A stretch of DNA of 64,000 nucleotides from Epichloe hybrida. Lineage: Eukaryota; Ascomycota; Sordariomycetes; Hypocreales; Clavicipitaceae. The translations under genes and the position numbers were made by a program. Location: NCBI GenBank assembly GCA_019022495.1, contig JAFEKR010000032.1:372001-436000 (forward strand), in the 5' to 3' direction. This document shows positions 1 through 10,999 of this stretch, one piece after another; positions within the stretch are counted from its first letter, which is position 1; each line of letters starts with the position of its first letter. The notes below the pieces were generated by a model. The model was given only the letters and a program-made list of their open reading frames with translations, was not told the origin of the DNA and ran no database searches.

Positions 1-853
1 CAAAGCGGCCGGTAACGAACGCAGCAACCCAACGTCTTGATGAAACTGGTGGGCGCTGGATGCAATGAATGAATGGCTACGACGTGGCGGCGCGGCAACT
101 TCTGGCCAGCGACATGACGGGCTGACGAGCCAAGATGATATGATGTACAAAAAGTACGAGCAAGGGAGGTGGCTGGGTTCGCTGACCTTTTTTTGCTTCT
201 TGTTTTGTGAATGGCAAGCTCGCCACAGAAATTAAATAAAAAAATCCCACCATCAACGCGTGTGTTTTAAGATGCCAAGCCCTTCTTTTGCTCCGTCCCC
301 CCATCCCATCCCATCCATCTACGGCGACGATGTCATGCTTTGCCCAGAAAGGCGGTCGGCACATGTTGGTAAAAGCGACGAGACAAACGCAATGCAGGCG
401 AGACGAATTGCCGATCCAGCCTCGGGAATAGATTTGCACAGGCACCGACTAGATAGGCGACAAATACAGCAAAGATGTATATTTCCATGGCTTCATACTT
501 CGTCAATTCGTTCGAGTAAGAGTGATTATTTACAGACGGTGTGGCTGCGACTATATTCACCATTCATCATTCCCACCAGCAACAACGAGATGCCCGCCAA
601 ATAGAGTAAAAATAGACCCTTTATGCCCATTGGGTATATTATTTTCCACCATTTGACAACGCCTGAATGATCCACCTCTCCAACCTCGCCAAGAAAAAGA
701 ACAGAAACGCCTCTTTTTGAATCACAATGCTTCGTATACACACATACAACACACACACACACACACATGTCCATCCATTATTTGCAAACACCATGCCCGC
801 CAATCGCTGTACCTTCGCTCCACATGATTCTCGTCAGGGCCAAGCCGACTTTG
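1..853. other. intergenic / 3' flank of the arrestin gene
   Basis: No convincing coding region is seen. The small open frames here have low-complexity translations and no recognisable domain. A CA dinucleotide run lies at 750-767. The right part probably contains the 3' untranslated region of the minus-strand arrestin gene, whose stop codon is at 854-856. Confidence 0.6.
750..767. repeat. (CA)9 microsatellite
   Basis: An uninterrupted CA run lies about 90 bp downstream of the arrestin stop codon, inside its probable 3' untranslated region. Confidence 0.9.
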
Positions 854-3800
854 TCATATCCCCGCCGGCGCCTGCCCTGGGCGGTGCGGTAGATTGGCCA
901 GATTGGGGTTGATGGAGGGGCGAGTGATTTCGAGACTCCTGCTGGGCATCCTGCCTCCGGGTGTCCTGGGATTGCGGACGTTGACTCGTCCAGATCGATC
1001 CAATATCCTCGGTGGCTGTTCGTCCGAGTCGGACCCCGAGTTGTTGTCATGTTCGTTCATGTAGCCGTAATCTGCTAGGCGCGTAAAATAGTCGGCAAGA
1101 CCATCGACGCTTGGCGTCCCGATCACAGCATCGTATTGGGGAGGAGGCGTCATGAGAGAAGCGACGGCTGCCTCCGGGGCATCCGCTACGAGAACCGGCG
1201 CGGGAGGAGGAGCTGTGTCCTCATCGAACGCAGGAGGCTGGAAACTGGGTACCCGGAGCAGGTGAATGGGACGCGGCTCGCCTTGGCCCCCGGGGTTACC
1301 AATAGTTCGCGACGGACTGCTGCCGGTCTCAGTCACCAGGTTCGGGTTCGGGGACGCGTGTGCAACGTGAGCTGGCTGTGGAGGAAGAGGAAGACCATCA
1401 TTGCCCATGTTAACGCTAGGAAGCGTGCCGGTAGATGAATTCGGCGATCCATCAGCCGCGAACGTGGCCGAATCGGAACAGCCACATTTGGACTGAAAGC
1501 GAGCTGGCTGGCTCGTCGGACTGGAATAAGCGGGCAGGTTCGTGTTGGCCTGAGTAGCACGGCAGTTGAGTACGGTAAAGGGCGAATCGATACTGATTTC
1601 AAAGTGCCGGCGTTTGGTCCCTGTTGGATCCTCAGGATCGATGCGACTGATCCTCAAGACAATCTACAAAACAACCGTGTTAACAGAGCCAAGTGGGGAA
1701 ATGAGAGGGTGATGATCAAACATGGGGGTTTTTTTTCTTCTTTTCTTCTTTTCTGAGCAACTCACCTTGATCCAGTGATATACATTCACATTCTTCCAGC
1801 TACAGTCTGGATGAAGCCGCATATCCTTGTTTTTCGCCATCATTTGGCAAGTAGGGAGCTGCACATTTGCTTCCATCTCCGTGGCACCCCACATGTGCTC
1901 CAGACCCAAGTCCAAGTCGCCGAGCAAGTTGTTTGTTGGCTCTGGCAAGGGCTCGGCGGATCGACCGTGTCGTGCAGCGTCTCTTGTCCGCCAAAGGTTG
2001 GCGATTTCTCGGGCTTGACGCCGTTGCTCAGGACTGGGCTCGCCGCCATGCAACGTGTTCACTTCAGATGTCGCCCAGTTGGGGTCGAGTGGCTTACCAG
2101 CAGACTTTTCGAGCAAAAGAATCTTGCGGCCTTGGTCCTTTCGGGTAACTCGTTTATCGCTCGTCCAGTACTCTATTGACTCTGTGACGTAAACCTTGAT
2201 TTTGTGCACTTGGACCTTGGCCAACGGGGTGAGCTTGAAGGCAATGGGGATCTTGGATCCGATGGGAAAACTCTTGCCCGATATCACAATGTCGTAATGA
2301 AGTTGGTCTTCCCACTGCCTCGAAATGGAGATGGGTTCCGTCGTCTCCAGAGACATTTGATCCGGCAATCGAACAATCGACACCTCCTTGATGCCATGCA
2401 GGTTAGGCTTGAATGCGCCGGCACGTTCGACGCTGGCATGGAGTTCCCACTTGACAGAGCCGTACTGCAGCCTGGTAGTCTCCAGTTGGTGGTGGTCGAT
2501 GGGAAGCTCAAAGGTATAATCGTAGGTCCCCGGGTAGAAGACTCTGTAGCCTTTGGCTTGGGCCGTGGACGCCACACCGTTTTCGCCTTTGCCGTAACTG
2601 CGCGACTGACTACTTTGGAGGGACAGTCTTTTGAGTTGCTTGGCTGTCAACCCGTTTCCCGATGACGCCGAGGGCAATAAACTGACTGGGCGTGGGCGCT
2701 GGCGCTGGTGCGGCGGCGGGACAGTCAGGTTGGTGCTGCTCGAGTTTGCCGAGCCCGACTTTAGTTTGTACGTGCATTGGTTGCCGTATTCGGTCTCCCA
2801 ACCGTCGTGCATGACGTTGAAGAAGGTCAGAACTTGGGTTCTCAGGCTTTCCTCCTGGGAGAGTTCCTGTTTCAGTGGCGGAATGCCTTCGGGCCACTCG
2901 GTACGGGCACGACCCATCAACTTGAGCTGGACTGCCTTGATCTTGACATTTTTTGTGACATCAAGCCGCAGCCTGCCGCGGAGGAGGGCGGTCCCGCTGT
3001 GGCCGTCTCGGGCCACATGGCCGTCGTGGTCGAAGCCGTGCAAGAAAACGTTGCGCTCGGCGAGCAAGATGGAGCATGAGACGCCACTGCCACTCGCGAC
3101 GGGCTTGGGAACCTCGGTCACCAGCGAGCTCACTGCAGATTTGGCCGAGCGAACCGACATGAGGCTGTTCCGCTGGCCCGAGACGTTGTAGGCAGATGAG
3201 AGAACGTTGACGCTCCCAACGGCAGCCATGTCTACCGCCGAGGGGGGGTGATGATGAGGTGGACGAGTTGAGTGGGGGGCGGGCTCTGCTGACTGAGACT
3301 GGGACTGGGCCTGGGTTCGGGTCTGGACAGCAGCCGATGACTCTTGAAGCACGTCGTCATAGGCCGGGGGGAGTGGTACCCCTGTCGCCGCAGCAGCCGT
3401 AATCGCCGTCGTGGGGATTGGTGAAGGATGCAAGCTCTCAACCTTGGATAACGAACGTCCCGAAATGGATGAAATGAACTTGCCCAGCTTGTAACTCCTG
3501 CTGTTGCGGTGACTGCTGCTGCTGCTGCTGGTGCCGCCGCCGCCGCTAGCACTGGCCGTGGTGCTGGAGCCTGGTCTGTTGTGGTCGGCGCTAATAGTCG
3601 ATCTAGTAGTCGATCTAGTAGTCGATGATGGGATCGCCAAGGGCTCTAGATTTGCTGCCGACGATCTCCCGCCTCGTCCTTTCCGTGATCGAGTCCTGGG
3701 CTTGGCGTCGGATCGAAGCTCACGAGGAATGTATCCTGGTGGAAAGGTAACGACGTGAATTGCGTGCGGCCTGGCTCTTCTGGGGCCGATGAGCGGTGCA

Positions 3801-3937
3801 GGGAAATGTTCTCGAGACGATGTTCGCGGGTCGGCGATGGGCTCTGGGCGATAGTAGATGCCGCTGCTGTTTGTGGGCTGCCAAGGGTCTGATCGATGAC
3901 GCCGCTGGTGCTGCCGTGAAGCTGCCGTCATGTCCAT
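854..3937 (-). CDS. alpha-arrestin (ART-type ubiquitin-ligase adaptor)
   Basis: Two exons, complement(854..1663, 1766..3937), encode 993 aa. The intron (1664-1765) begins GTGAGT and ends TTGTAG in phase 0, joining HWIK to IVLRIS inside the arrestin C domain. Residues 1-280 are disordered and Ser/Arg-rich. The arrestin N-like fold starts near residue 288 (SILLAERNVFLHGFDHDG) and is broken by a Ser/Pro/Arg insert at about 395-460. The C-like domain runs from about 540 through the splice junction. PPxY motifs, the WW-domain ligands of Rsp5/Nedd4 ligases, occur at 190-193 (PPAY) and 898-901 (PPQY), with a PPAF variant at 867-870. Alpha-arrestins recruit Rsp5 to plasma-membrane transporters for endocytosis, and that role is inferred from the family. 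I cannot tell which yeast paralogue it matches. Two methionines (3937, 3931) could start it. A long upstream region without genes leaves room for a regulated promoter. Confidence 0.92.
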
Positions 3938-4680
3938 GTTCGGGTTAATGAATGTTTCCTGTTGCCCTTGATGAAGTGCATTTGTCTGGAAACTGCGGAA
4001 TATAGGGATATCAGTGATGGCAGTGATGGCACTAGCCCAAGGAACTCATTCAGATGGATTAGATGGCTCCGACCACTGCAGAGAACAAAACGAGACACGG
4101 ACGGGCAGGGCGGGCAGGAGATGTAGTAAAATAATCCAGGGGAAGAGATCTTGTTCGGTGTTTTTTGTTTTTCTCTTCGTCCTTGTTGGCTCCTTGACGC
4201 TGACTAGGTCGAACGGCACTGGCCGCCCATTCTCGTCCGGTTCTGGCAGATCTGGCAGGGGGGGGGGGGGGTGGCCCTTGTTGAGTAAGATAATGTACAC
4301 AGATGCGGCCGGCTGTCAATGCAAGTCGACCCCAAGTGCATGAAGCCAATTAGGCGGGACGCTGTCAGGCACCAAGCCGACACGCGAGGCCAACAACAAG
4401 CGGAGCAAGAAGCAGGAATAGGCGCAGGGTGGTAAAGTCACCAGGTGAGTCTGGTGACACAGGGTGGGTGAGGCGCGCCAACAGGGCAGAGTGAGACAGG
4501 TGAGACACGACAATGGTGCTCGGGTGAACCACAGTTGCTGATTGCCACACACAGGTGAACCACAGGTGAAGCACCAGTGCTGCTTGCAGCTGTCGACTGG
4601 GCCGACCAGTTGCAACGTCCGCGTGTGCCAGTCGCAACTGCGGAAAGTGAAAATTATGGGACAACTTCCCGATACGGCCA

Positions 4681-4725
4681 GCCAGAGCCAGAGAGCCAGA
4701 GAGCCAGAGAGCCAGAGAGCCAGAG
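4681..4725. repeat. GCCAGAGA-type tandem repeat
   Basis: About five head-to-tail units of roughly 8 bp (GCCAGAGA) lie upstream of the arrestin gene. They are probably a replication-slippage minisatellite. No function is visible. Confidence 0.85.
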
Positions 4726-6104
4726 TGGGGATGAAAATGGACAACGTGCTTGCCAATTCCCCGTGGCTTGCTTTGTGCTGTGAATTGTGCAAATGGGGGT
4801 GCGTGCGTGCACCGGAAAGTGGAAGGGATACAATCGAAAGCAAAAAGCAAAAAAAAATCAAAAAAAATCGATACAATCAAGCAAAGAGGAAAAGAAGGAA
4901 ATCCCGGCAGACAGCTCGAATGGAATTGTCAGCAGGGATGGATGAGGCGATGATGCATGCGGTCAATGCTCTCTCTGTGACGGGGACTTGGACGGGGAAG
5001 GTGCGAAGGTGCTCGGCAAGCGCTGCTGATGTACATACGGACACGGAGAGGGAGGGGGGAGGGGCAAGGGGGGAGGGGAGGGTGCGGATTACATCAAAGG
5101 ACCAAGCGCTTCTTCCATTGCTCACCTCCTACATGTAATATGCGTTTCGCCCCAAATGCTTTCCAGGCCAGATCCACGGCGTGAAGTGGAATGAAGCCTT
5201 TCAGTTTCTTGGGGACTTGTCAACTGGTCTGTCGATGCTGTGTGTCGCCTATTGTCGTCTATTCTGCGGGTGAGCTGCGGGTGAGCTGCAGTCAGCGTCT
5301 GACGAACCGACGTGCCAATTCGTGTTCAAGCTGAAGAGACTGAAGAGACTCAAGAGGCTGAAGAGGCTGAACAAGCGGCTGCAACTCTGACTGGGTGCTC
5401 ATCAGTCTGCTCAACCCCAACTGCAACAGGCAAAGGGAAATGCTGCCGAGGGCGAATGACACCGTGGAGCTAGTGGAGATGATGACGATTGCTGAATCTG
5501 ACTGAATCTGCTTCCCTCGCATCCATCCTCCATCCTTGTTGCAAGCCAGGCGAAGAAGAGCGTCGAGCCGAGTCAAGCACCAGTGTCCGTCGGCGCGCAT
5601 GATTCTGGGGAAATAATAAAATAAGCCGCGACATACCTGGTCTCCCTGTATTAATCATACCGATGGCTGTGTGGCGCCGAGGGCGCGTGTACGGAGGGAG
5701 TATTGCGGAAGGACTGTTATTGAATGCCTTACCCATCTATATGTATGGGCGCGATGCGATGATCGAAATGAGAACAAAGTCGAAACCAACGGAAATCCGG
5801 AATCCGAAGCGCCACGTCCAAACTTGCGCTGTCATTGCACCGTTGATGCCGTTCCTTTCGGCGCACCCGCTTCGTCAGCATTGCGTCAACGCCTCGGCTT
5901 GGCAGAACTTGTCGATGCATGCTGGGCCGGAAAACATGCAAAACTCCTCCCACGCTATCGCAAGTCCGTACTGTGCTGTGTCAAGCCCGAGACGTAAAAT
6001 CTCCACTCATGTTCAACCTATGCGGCCGACCTGAGTCACCTGACAGTGGAGCCGCCTATCCTATTTTAGCATCGGCCCTCGGCGTGTTCTGTTGTTCACA
6101 ACCC

Positions 6105-6441
6105 CATGTCCGCCGCTTCTTCCGCAGATTCAGACTTGATCTAGCCATAATTTCATGTATGTATATATGTGTGTATGTGTGTATGTGTGTATGTGTGTAT
6201 GTGTGTATGTGTGATCCGGAAAGCCGGCCGGTGATATGAAGCCTCCATTTGCCCCGAGACACGCACAACACGTAGATCCTCGTCCTCATTCACGACCCAT
6301 CATGTCCGTCCGCTTCTTCCGCAGACTCAGACTTGCTCCAGCCGTATCATGTATGTATATGTGTATGTACGTATGTATGTGTGATAAGAAAAGCCGACCG
6401 GTGATATGAAGCCTCCGTTTGCCCCGGCCCCCGAGACACGC
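6105..6441. repeat. diverged tandem segmental duplication
   Basis: Copy A (6105-6264) and copy B (6301-6441) share, in order, a block starting CATGTCCG, a CGCTTCTTCCGCAGA block, a TGTATG-type microsatellite, and a GCCGRCCGGTGATATGAAGC block ending CCGAGACACGC. Many of the differences are transitions. Neither copy has an open frame of note. Confidence 0.85.
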
Positions 6442-7091
6442 TTCTATTGTTCCCGTCCCAAGTTGCTCTGATCTTGCATTTCCCCGGGCCCCCCGCATCT
6501 GCAAAATGAACATTGAACATGGAACTAACCACGTCGAATCTATTTATCGGCCTCGGCCAGCACGGGCTTGGCGCGACTTGGCATGGATGGATCGACGCGT
6601 GGCTGGGCCGGATTTAAAACATGCCATCACACGTAAGAACATGGGCAAGTACATATTTTGCAAGCCCGCACACCGCGGCTGAGTCTTGTTTCATTTGCTC
6701 CATGCTGTCATGTACTGATGAGGGCGCACTTGTTTGATTTCCTCACGTGGTTTGGTAAGGCCAGCGTTCGTGCCTACCTAGTTGTAGACACCATTGAGGC
6801 TTTCCATGTTGCAGAACAGTCATGGCATTTGATAAACTGATACAACCTGATGGGGCAACGTTGGTGCTTCATCCGTTCTAAAAAGAAGCAATGCTGTAAT
6901 ATAGCATATCAACAAGCGCTACATAAATGTAACCGATCAGTCGTGAGTGTTGAGCGTTTCCCAGCGCCTTGTCCGATACATGTGTAAAGATGGAGAAAGA
7001 TTGTAAAAATGGAGAAAGATGGGAAGGGGAAAAAAAACACCCCAAGAGACTGTACTCTGCTTTGCAAACCGTGTGGTCGGTAACGTGGCCC

Positions 7092-9385
7092 TTAAGCGCT
7101 CACTTGAACCTCTTGTCTAGTATGGGGTTTGCCCTCGTCCTTCTTCCCGTGGGCTAGCTGATCCATCAAGGGCTGGTTGGGATCGTACCCAACAGCTTTC
7201 ACGATACCCAGGCCTTTGGTGCGACCTTCTCTAAAAAGGAGCCGATCACCTGGCGCCAGATACTCGGGACGCTGCACAAACTGAAAGGCGACCGTGGCTC
7301 TGTCACCTGTTCTTATTAACTCGCGATCCAGGTCGATGATGGCGCAGGTTTGCGATACAGGCCCGACGTGCAGCATTGCCTGGTACTTCTTCTTGATGGT
7401 CGTGGCGTGTGACAGGATCAAGACTGGTGGTATCATGTCAGCACAGAAAAAAAAAACATACATCACCCCTCCCCAAAACTGAATACACAGATAGATGCGC
7501 ACCTTCTGCGACGAATTCTTTGTGCACCTTGGGATTTAGTTGGCCCTCTGACTTGGGCAGCACAACCATGCCCTTCCGCACATCTTTTCGCTTCACCTTC
7601 TTCAAAGCGAACGAAGCCGACTGGCCTGCAATGGCGGCCGGCACACGTATTCTCTTCCGTTCAATGGATCGGATAGCTGTAGGGGTGAACTGCCCCAAGG
7701 AGTCCGGTCCAATGAGAACGCTATCTCCTTCATGAATCACACCGGATTTGACAATCCCCGACACTACAGTACCCGTGAATGGCACCGAGAATGTGTCATT
7801 AACGTGAAATTCAAACGGCGCGTCCGTGTTATACCGTCCATGGTTGGGGAGAATGTTCAGAAACGTCCTTACCAAGTCGAGATTCTGTCCCGTGACGTTC
7901 GACACCTGGAATACAGGACATATTCGTTGACTGACAAACTGTGTGGCGGTATTGATGCATTCCTCGCGGTTTTTAATCAAGGTCGGTACCTTTCGGGCGC
8001 CTGGGCTTCTCATGATTTTGGTGATTTGGGTCATGGTTTCCTCCAAAATGTTTGGTGGGCAGATATCAATCTTGGTGACAACAACCATGACGGGGACGTT
8101 GAGAGCCAGAGCAATTCCCAAGTGCTCCTTGCTCATGCCGACTAGTCCGTTGTTCGCCGCCACCATGAGCAGACAGTAGTTTGGGCTGCTCGACAGCAAC
8201 CCAAAGACTGTCGTTCTCAGGTACTTTTCATGGCCAGCCAAGTCACTGAATGTGATGACCTTGGCGCTGCGCTTGCCAATATCCTCCCAGGACAATTTGC
8301 CTGTCATGAGAGGGGAGCAAGGCGTTAGCAAGGTTTCCATGGTGTAATTAACCGTAATAATGATAAAAATAATAAAAATAAAAATGTCAAGACAGATAAT
8401 GAAAGAGAGGCGGAAGAGCGTTGCTCATGGTAAACTTACGTCCTGGAGTGTCAGAAGTGATAACTTGACCCACGCTGTTGAAACCCATAATCTCCATGCC
8501 CACTGAACTGGTCCGGCCAGTTTCAATTTCGTGCTTATGACGAAACAGATTGACTCGGGCCTTTCCTCTGCCATCGTCAAGGTCGCCCTTGACCAAAACT
8601 CCGAGCATGGAGCTCTTCCCAGCATCCACTGCGTAGGTGGAAATCAGTATTGACATGGCAAAAGTTGTGCAGGATCCAATGACATACCATTGCCAACGAC
8701 GGCGATTCTTGTCTCAATAACATCTTCGACGTTGGTGGGAACCCGCCGAATCAGGATCTTTCCATTACATCCACCCCCCTTGTCAGGCTTTTTTGCCTTT
8801 GCTGTACCTTCGGCCTCTGCCTTACCGCCGACATTATTGGTTAGGAGAAGCTCGCAATCGGCGCCGGCAGACTTGGCTACATCGGCGAGTCTCTTATAAG
8901 CCGAGTTCCACTCGTCCAAGCTCAGAGCCATTGATTCCCCATTACTCTCGTATCCCAGCTCGAAAACGGTTTCTCCCATGCCCTCCTCTATTCGGTCGGC
9001 TATGATATCACGAAGCTTTTGGAAAGTGTCTTCCTCATTCCCCAGGACGAGGTCTTTCAGAGGTATCCTTGGCGCAGTGTCCGCCAGGTCTAGATTGTCA
9101 AAGAGTTCGTCCAATTCTTCATGGTGATCTGGATGAGCTGTACTGGAGGCTGTGGCTGCGGCCTCGGCCACGGCGGTCGCGGTCGCGGTATTGGTTTGTC
9201 TCGACACCGGGAATCGCAGATTCTGTTGCTGCTCTACGTACTCGGCAAAGTCACTCAAGGCCTACAAGCCATTAGAAGTACACCCTTTTTTTTTTTCGTA
9301 AAGACAAACAATCGAAGCAAAGTACACATACTGATTCGCCTTTCCGCTTCTCGTGCGCCAATGCTTTTATATTCTTGGCCGACAT
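7092..9385 (-). CDS. GTPBP1/GTPBP2-type translational GTPase
   Basis: Five exons, complement(7092..7423, 7503..8300, 8440..8628, 8688..9261, 9332..9385), encode 648 aa, close to human GTPBP1. All four introns are GT-AG and keep frame. The first exon encodes only 18 residues ([18 protein letters not shown]). An acidic N-terminal region precedes the G domain. The P-loop GNVDAGKS is at 208-215, split by an intron after GN. G3 DLAG is at 292-295 within DLAGHEKYL, and G4 TKID at 348-351. A beta-barrel domain II (TGTVVSGIV) and a C-terminal EF-Tu-like domain with [12 protein letters not shown] follow. The last acceptor was chosen because it restores this conserved AE-hLhL-TTI motif. GTPBP1-family proteins are EF1A/eRF3-like GTPases linked to ribosome rescue and exosome-dependent mRNA decay in animals. 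The fungal role is inferred. Confidence 0.95.
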
Positions 9386-10067
9386 GGCTCTCACTGGACT
9401 AGACCAGATAGGTATTGTGTCTCAATATTCCAAGTATCATTGGAGTTCTTATTTGACGTAATAAAGGAAGATGAGGTGAGAACGAACAAAGGGCCACTCT
9501 CAAGTATATTAGATTTGATGATACACAGTAGACTCGTTGCGCCACGGCTTCGGTCAGCTGATTCTCTTGGCGCAATAAGGAGTCATCGATGCGGTCCGGC
9601 CGCGGGGCAGAATGGGTTGTCATGTCCGAATCGGATAACTGCCTAGTCCACCACTGTGCGAGGTAAGCTGCATGAACGGAGTGATTCACTTTGCACTGCC
9701 GCGATGTGTGAGTTTCGGTTCTTTTTTTTCAATGTCTGTCGCTATGTGTTTCTCCTAATTGCCCCCGTTTCACCTCATTGTTCATCGTATATATCGAGAG
9801 ACTTGACAAGGTGCTGTGCCGTGAATTGACCACTCTCCCTTTTATCCACCCTTCCTGAGTGTCTCATATGAGTCATATCGCTAGACACCGTCATGATGTG
9901 ACAACGACCCGACTCTCACCTCAATGAAGAGAGATGTCTTTCAATGCAAATGCGTTATTGCACAGTGTTCCTCTATTATACAGCGTCCCGGAAGCCATTC
10001 AGACTCGCCTCATTATCCTTGTACCAGACTCAAATGCGGCTGACGTAATCCTTGGTTCAACCTAAGC
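9386..10067. other. intergenic between two minus-strand genes
   Basis: Nothing coding is recognised. It should hold the promoter of the GTPase gene on its left side and the 3' end of LSM3 on its right side. Confidence 0.6.
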
Positions 10068-10453
10068 TTAGAAGGCTACTTGCGGTGATATTAACACAAC
10101 GCTGTCACCTATAAACGCGAGTCAGGATCGGCATCTCTTGGGGATCTAGTCATGCATCTTTACCTCTGACAAACAACATCTCCGACTTGCGACTGACGGG
10201 ATCATCGTCATCATCCACGGCGTAAATGGTCTCTTCCACCTCCCCGAGGACAAGGTTGCAATGGCTGTCGTAGGCCTGTGTAGCGTCAGCAAGCCTGAAA
10301 GCATGATAGCATCGCAGGACGGAGACTTACGTGAAGTTTGCCTTTGAGCTCTCGATCACCTCGGAGCTTCACAAAGACAACTTCGTTCAGCAGAAGCCGC
10401 ACGAGGTCAAGAGGTTCGGAAACATGGCTGGTATCATCGCCGGGGTCGGCCAT
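10068..10453 (-). CDS. LSM3: U6 snRNA-associated Sm-like protein LSm3
   Basis: Three exons, complement(10068..10108, 10164..10275, 10331..10453), encode 91 aa. Splice sites are GTAAGT...ACACAG (phase 0) and GTAAAG...TTATAG (phase 1). The N-terminus [20 protein letters not shown] and the segment [20 protein letters not shown] form the Sm1 motif. [14 protein letters not shown] forms Sm2, with the signature RGD. LSm3 is part of the heteroheptameric LSm1-7 ring (cytoplasmic decapping) and the LSm2-8 ring (nuclear U6 3' end binding). The acidic loop YAVDDDDD replaces the variable loop between the Sm motifs. The gene was reconstructed from the sequence because its exons are too short to show as one long open frame. 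It is divergent from the gene at 11000. Confidence 0.97.
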
Positions 10454-10999
10454 CGTTGATCGATCTGATATTGTTCGAATGAGATTTATAGTGTCACTCG
10501 ATCAGCAGCTGCAAGCACGCGGGAGGAGGAGGAGGTGGTGACTGGTGAGGCTGGCAGGTATTACACCATGTACCCGATGTTGATGATTGCTCACTGATTG
10601 CTCACTCACTCACTCACTCATGATTTCTGCGCTACGTGGGGGATGGAAAATCCTCGGGAAGCCATGCACCTGTCGGGGCGAGCAGGACCTGTACATGTAC
10701 ATATGGAGTTATGCAAATAAGCAAACCATTCGCCCGTGCCGCCGCCCACATCGAACCAACCCCATCGCCCCATAATAATGTAGCTCCGGTCTCCATCTTT
10801 TCGCGCTGTGGATCTGAGTCCCTTGCTCCTCCTTCGTTGACGAACAGCTACATAACAAATTTACCCCAGATTGATCACCCCGTCCGTGGCCACCCCCCCC
10901 CCCTCTCTTGCCCGCACCACCACGGCTGCGCTTCCTTTGCGCAAAAGATAAAAAATCCTCTCCGAAGAGCGCGTTGCCAATGGCGTACACGTTGCGAAC
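10454..10999. other. divergent promoter region LSM3 / ATP13-like gene
   Basis: This 546-bp shared upstream region carries an ACTC tetranucleotide repeat (about 10598-10620) and a C11 run (10893-10903) about 100 bp before the plus-strand start codon. No open frame of interest was found. Confidence 0.6.

Larger units (their letters stand above)
3938..7091. other. 3.1-kb intergenic region with simple repeats and a local duplication
   Basis: I see no gene. It holds the 5' region of the arrestin gene and the 3' flank of the GTPase gene. A G14 run lies at 4258-4271, an AGAGCC-type tandem repeat at 4681-4725 and a CTGAAGAGA-type repeat at about 5331-5370. A diverged duplication occupies 6105-6441 and carries TGTGTATG microsatellites. 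Open frames here are short, mutually overlapping and of biased composition. Confidence 0.6.

Noticed and set aside
2631..3191. 186-codon plus-strand open frame
   Set aside because: It is the antisense shadow of the arrestin fold, which has the clear family match.
4316..4880. Overlapping 171-186-codon minus-strand frames with hydrophobic N-termini
   Set aside because: They translate the GCCAGAGA repeat (SGSLALW repeats) and have no family resemblance.
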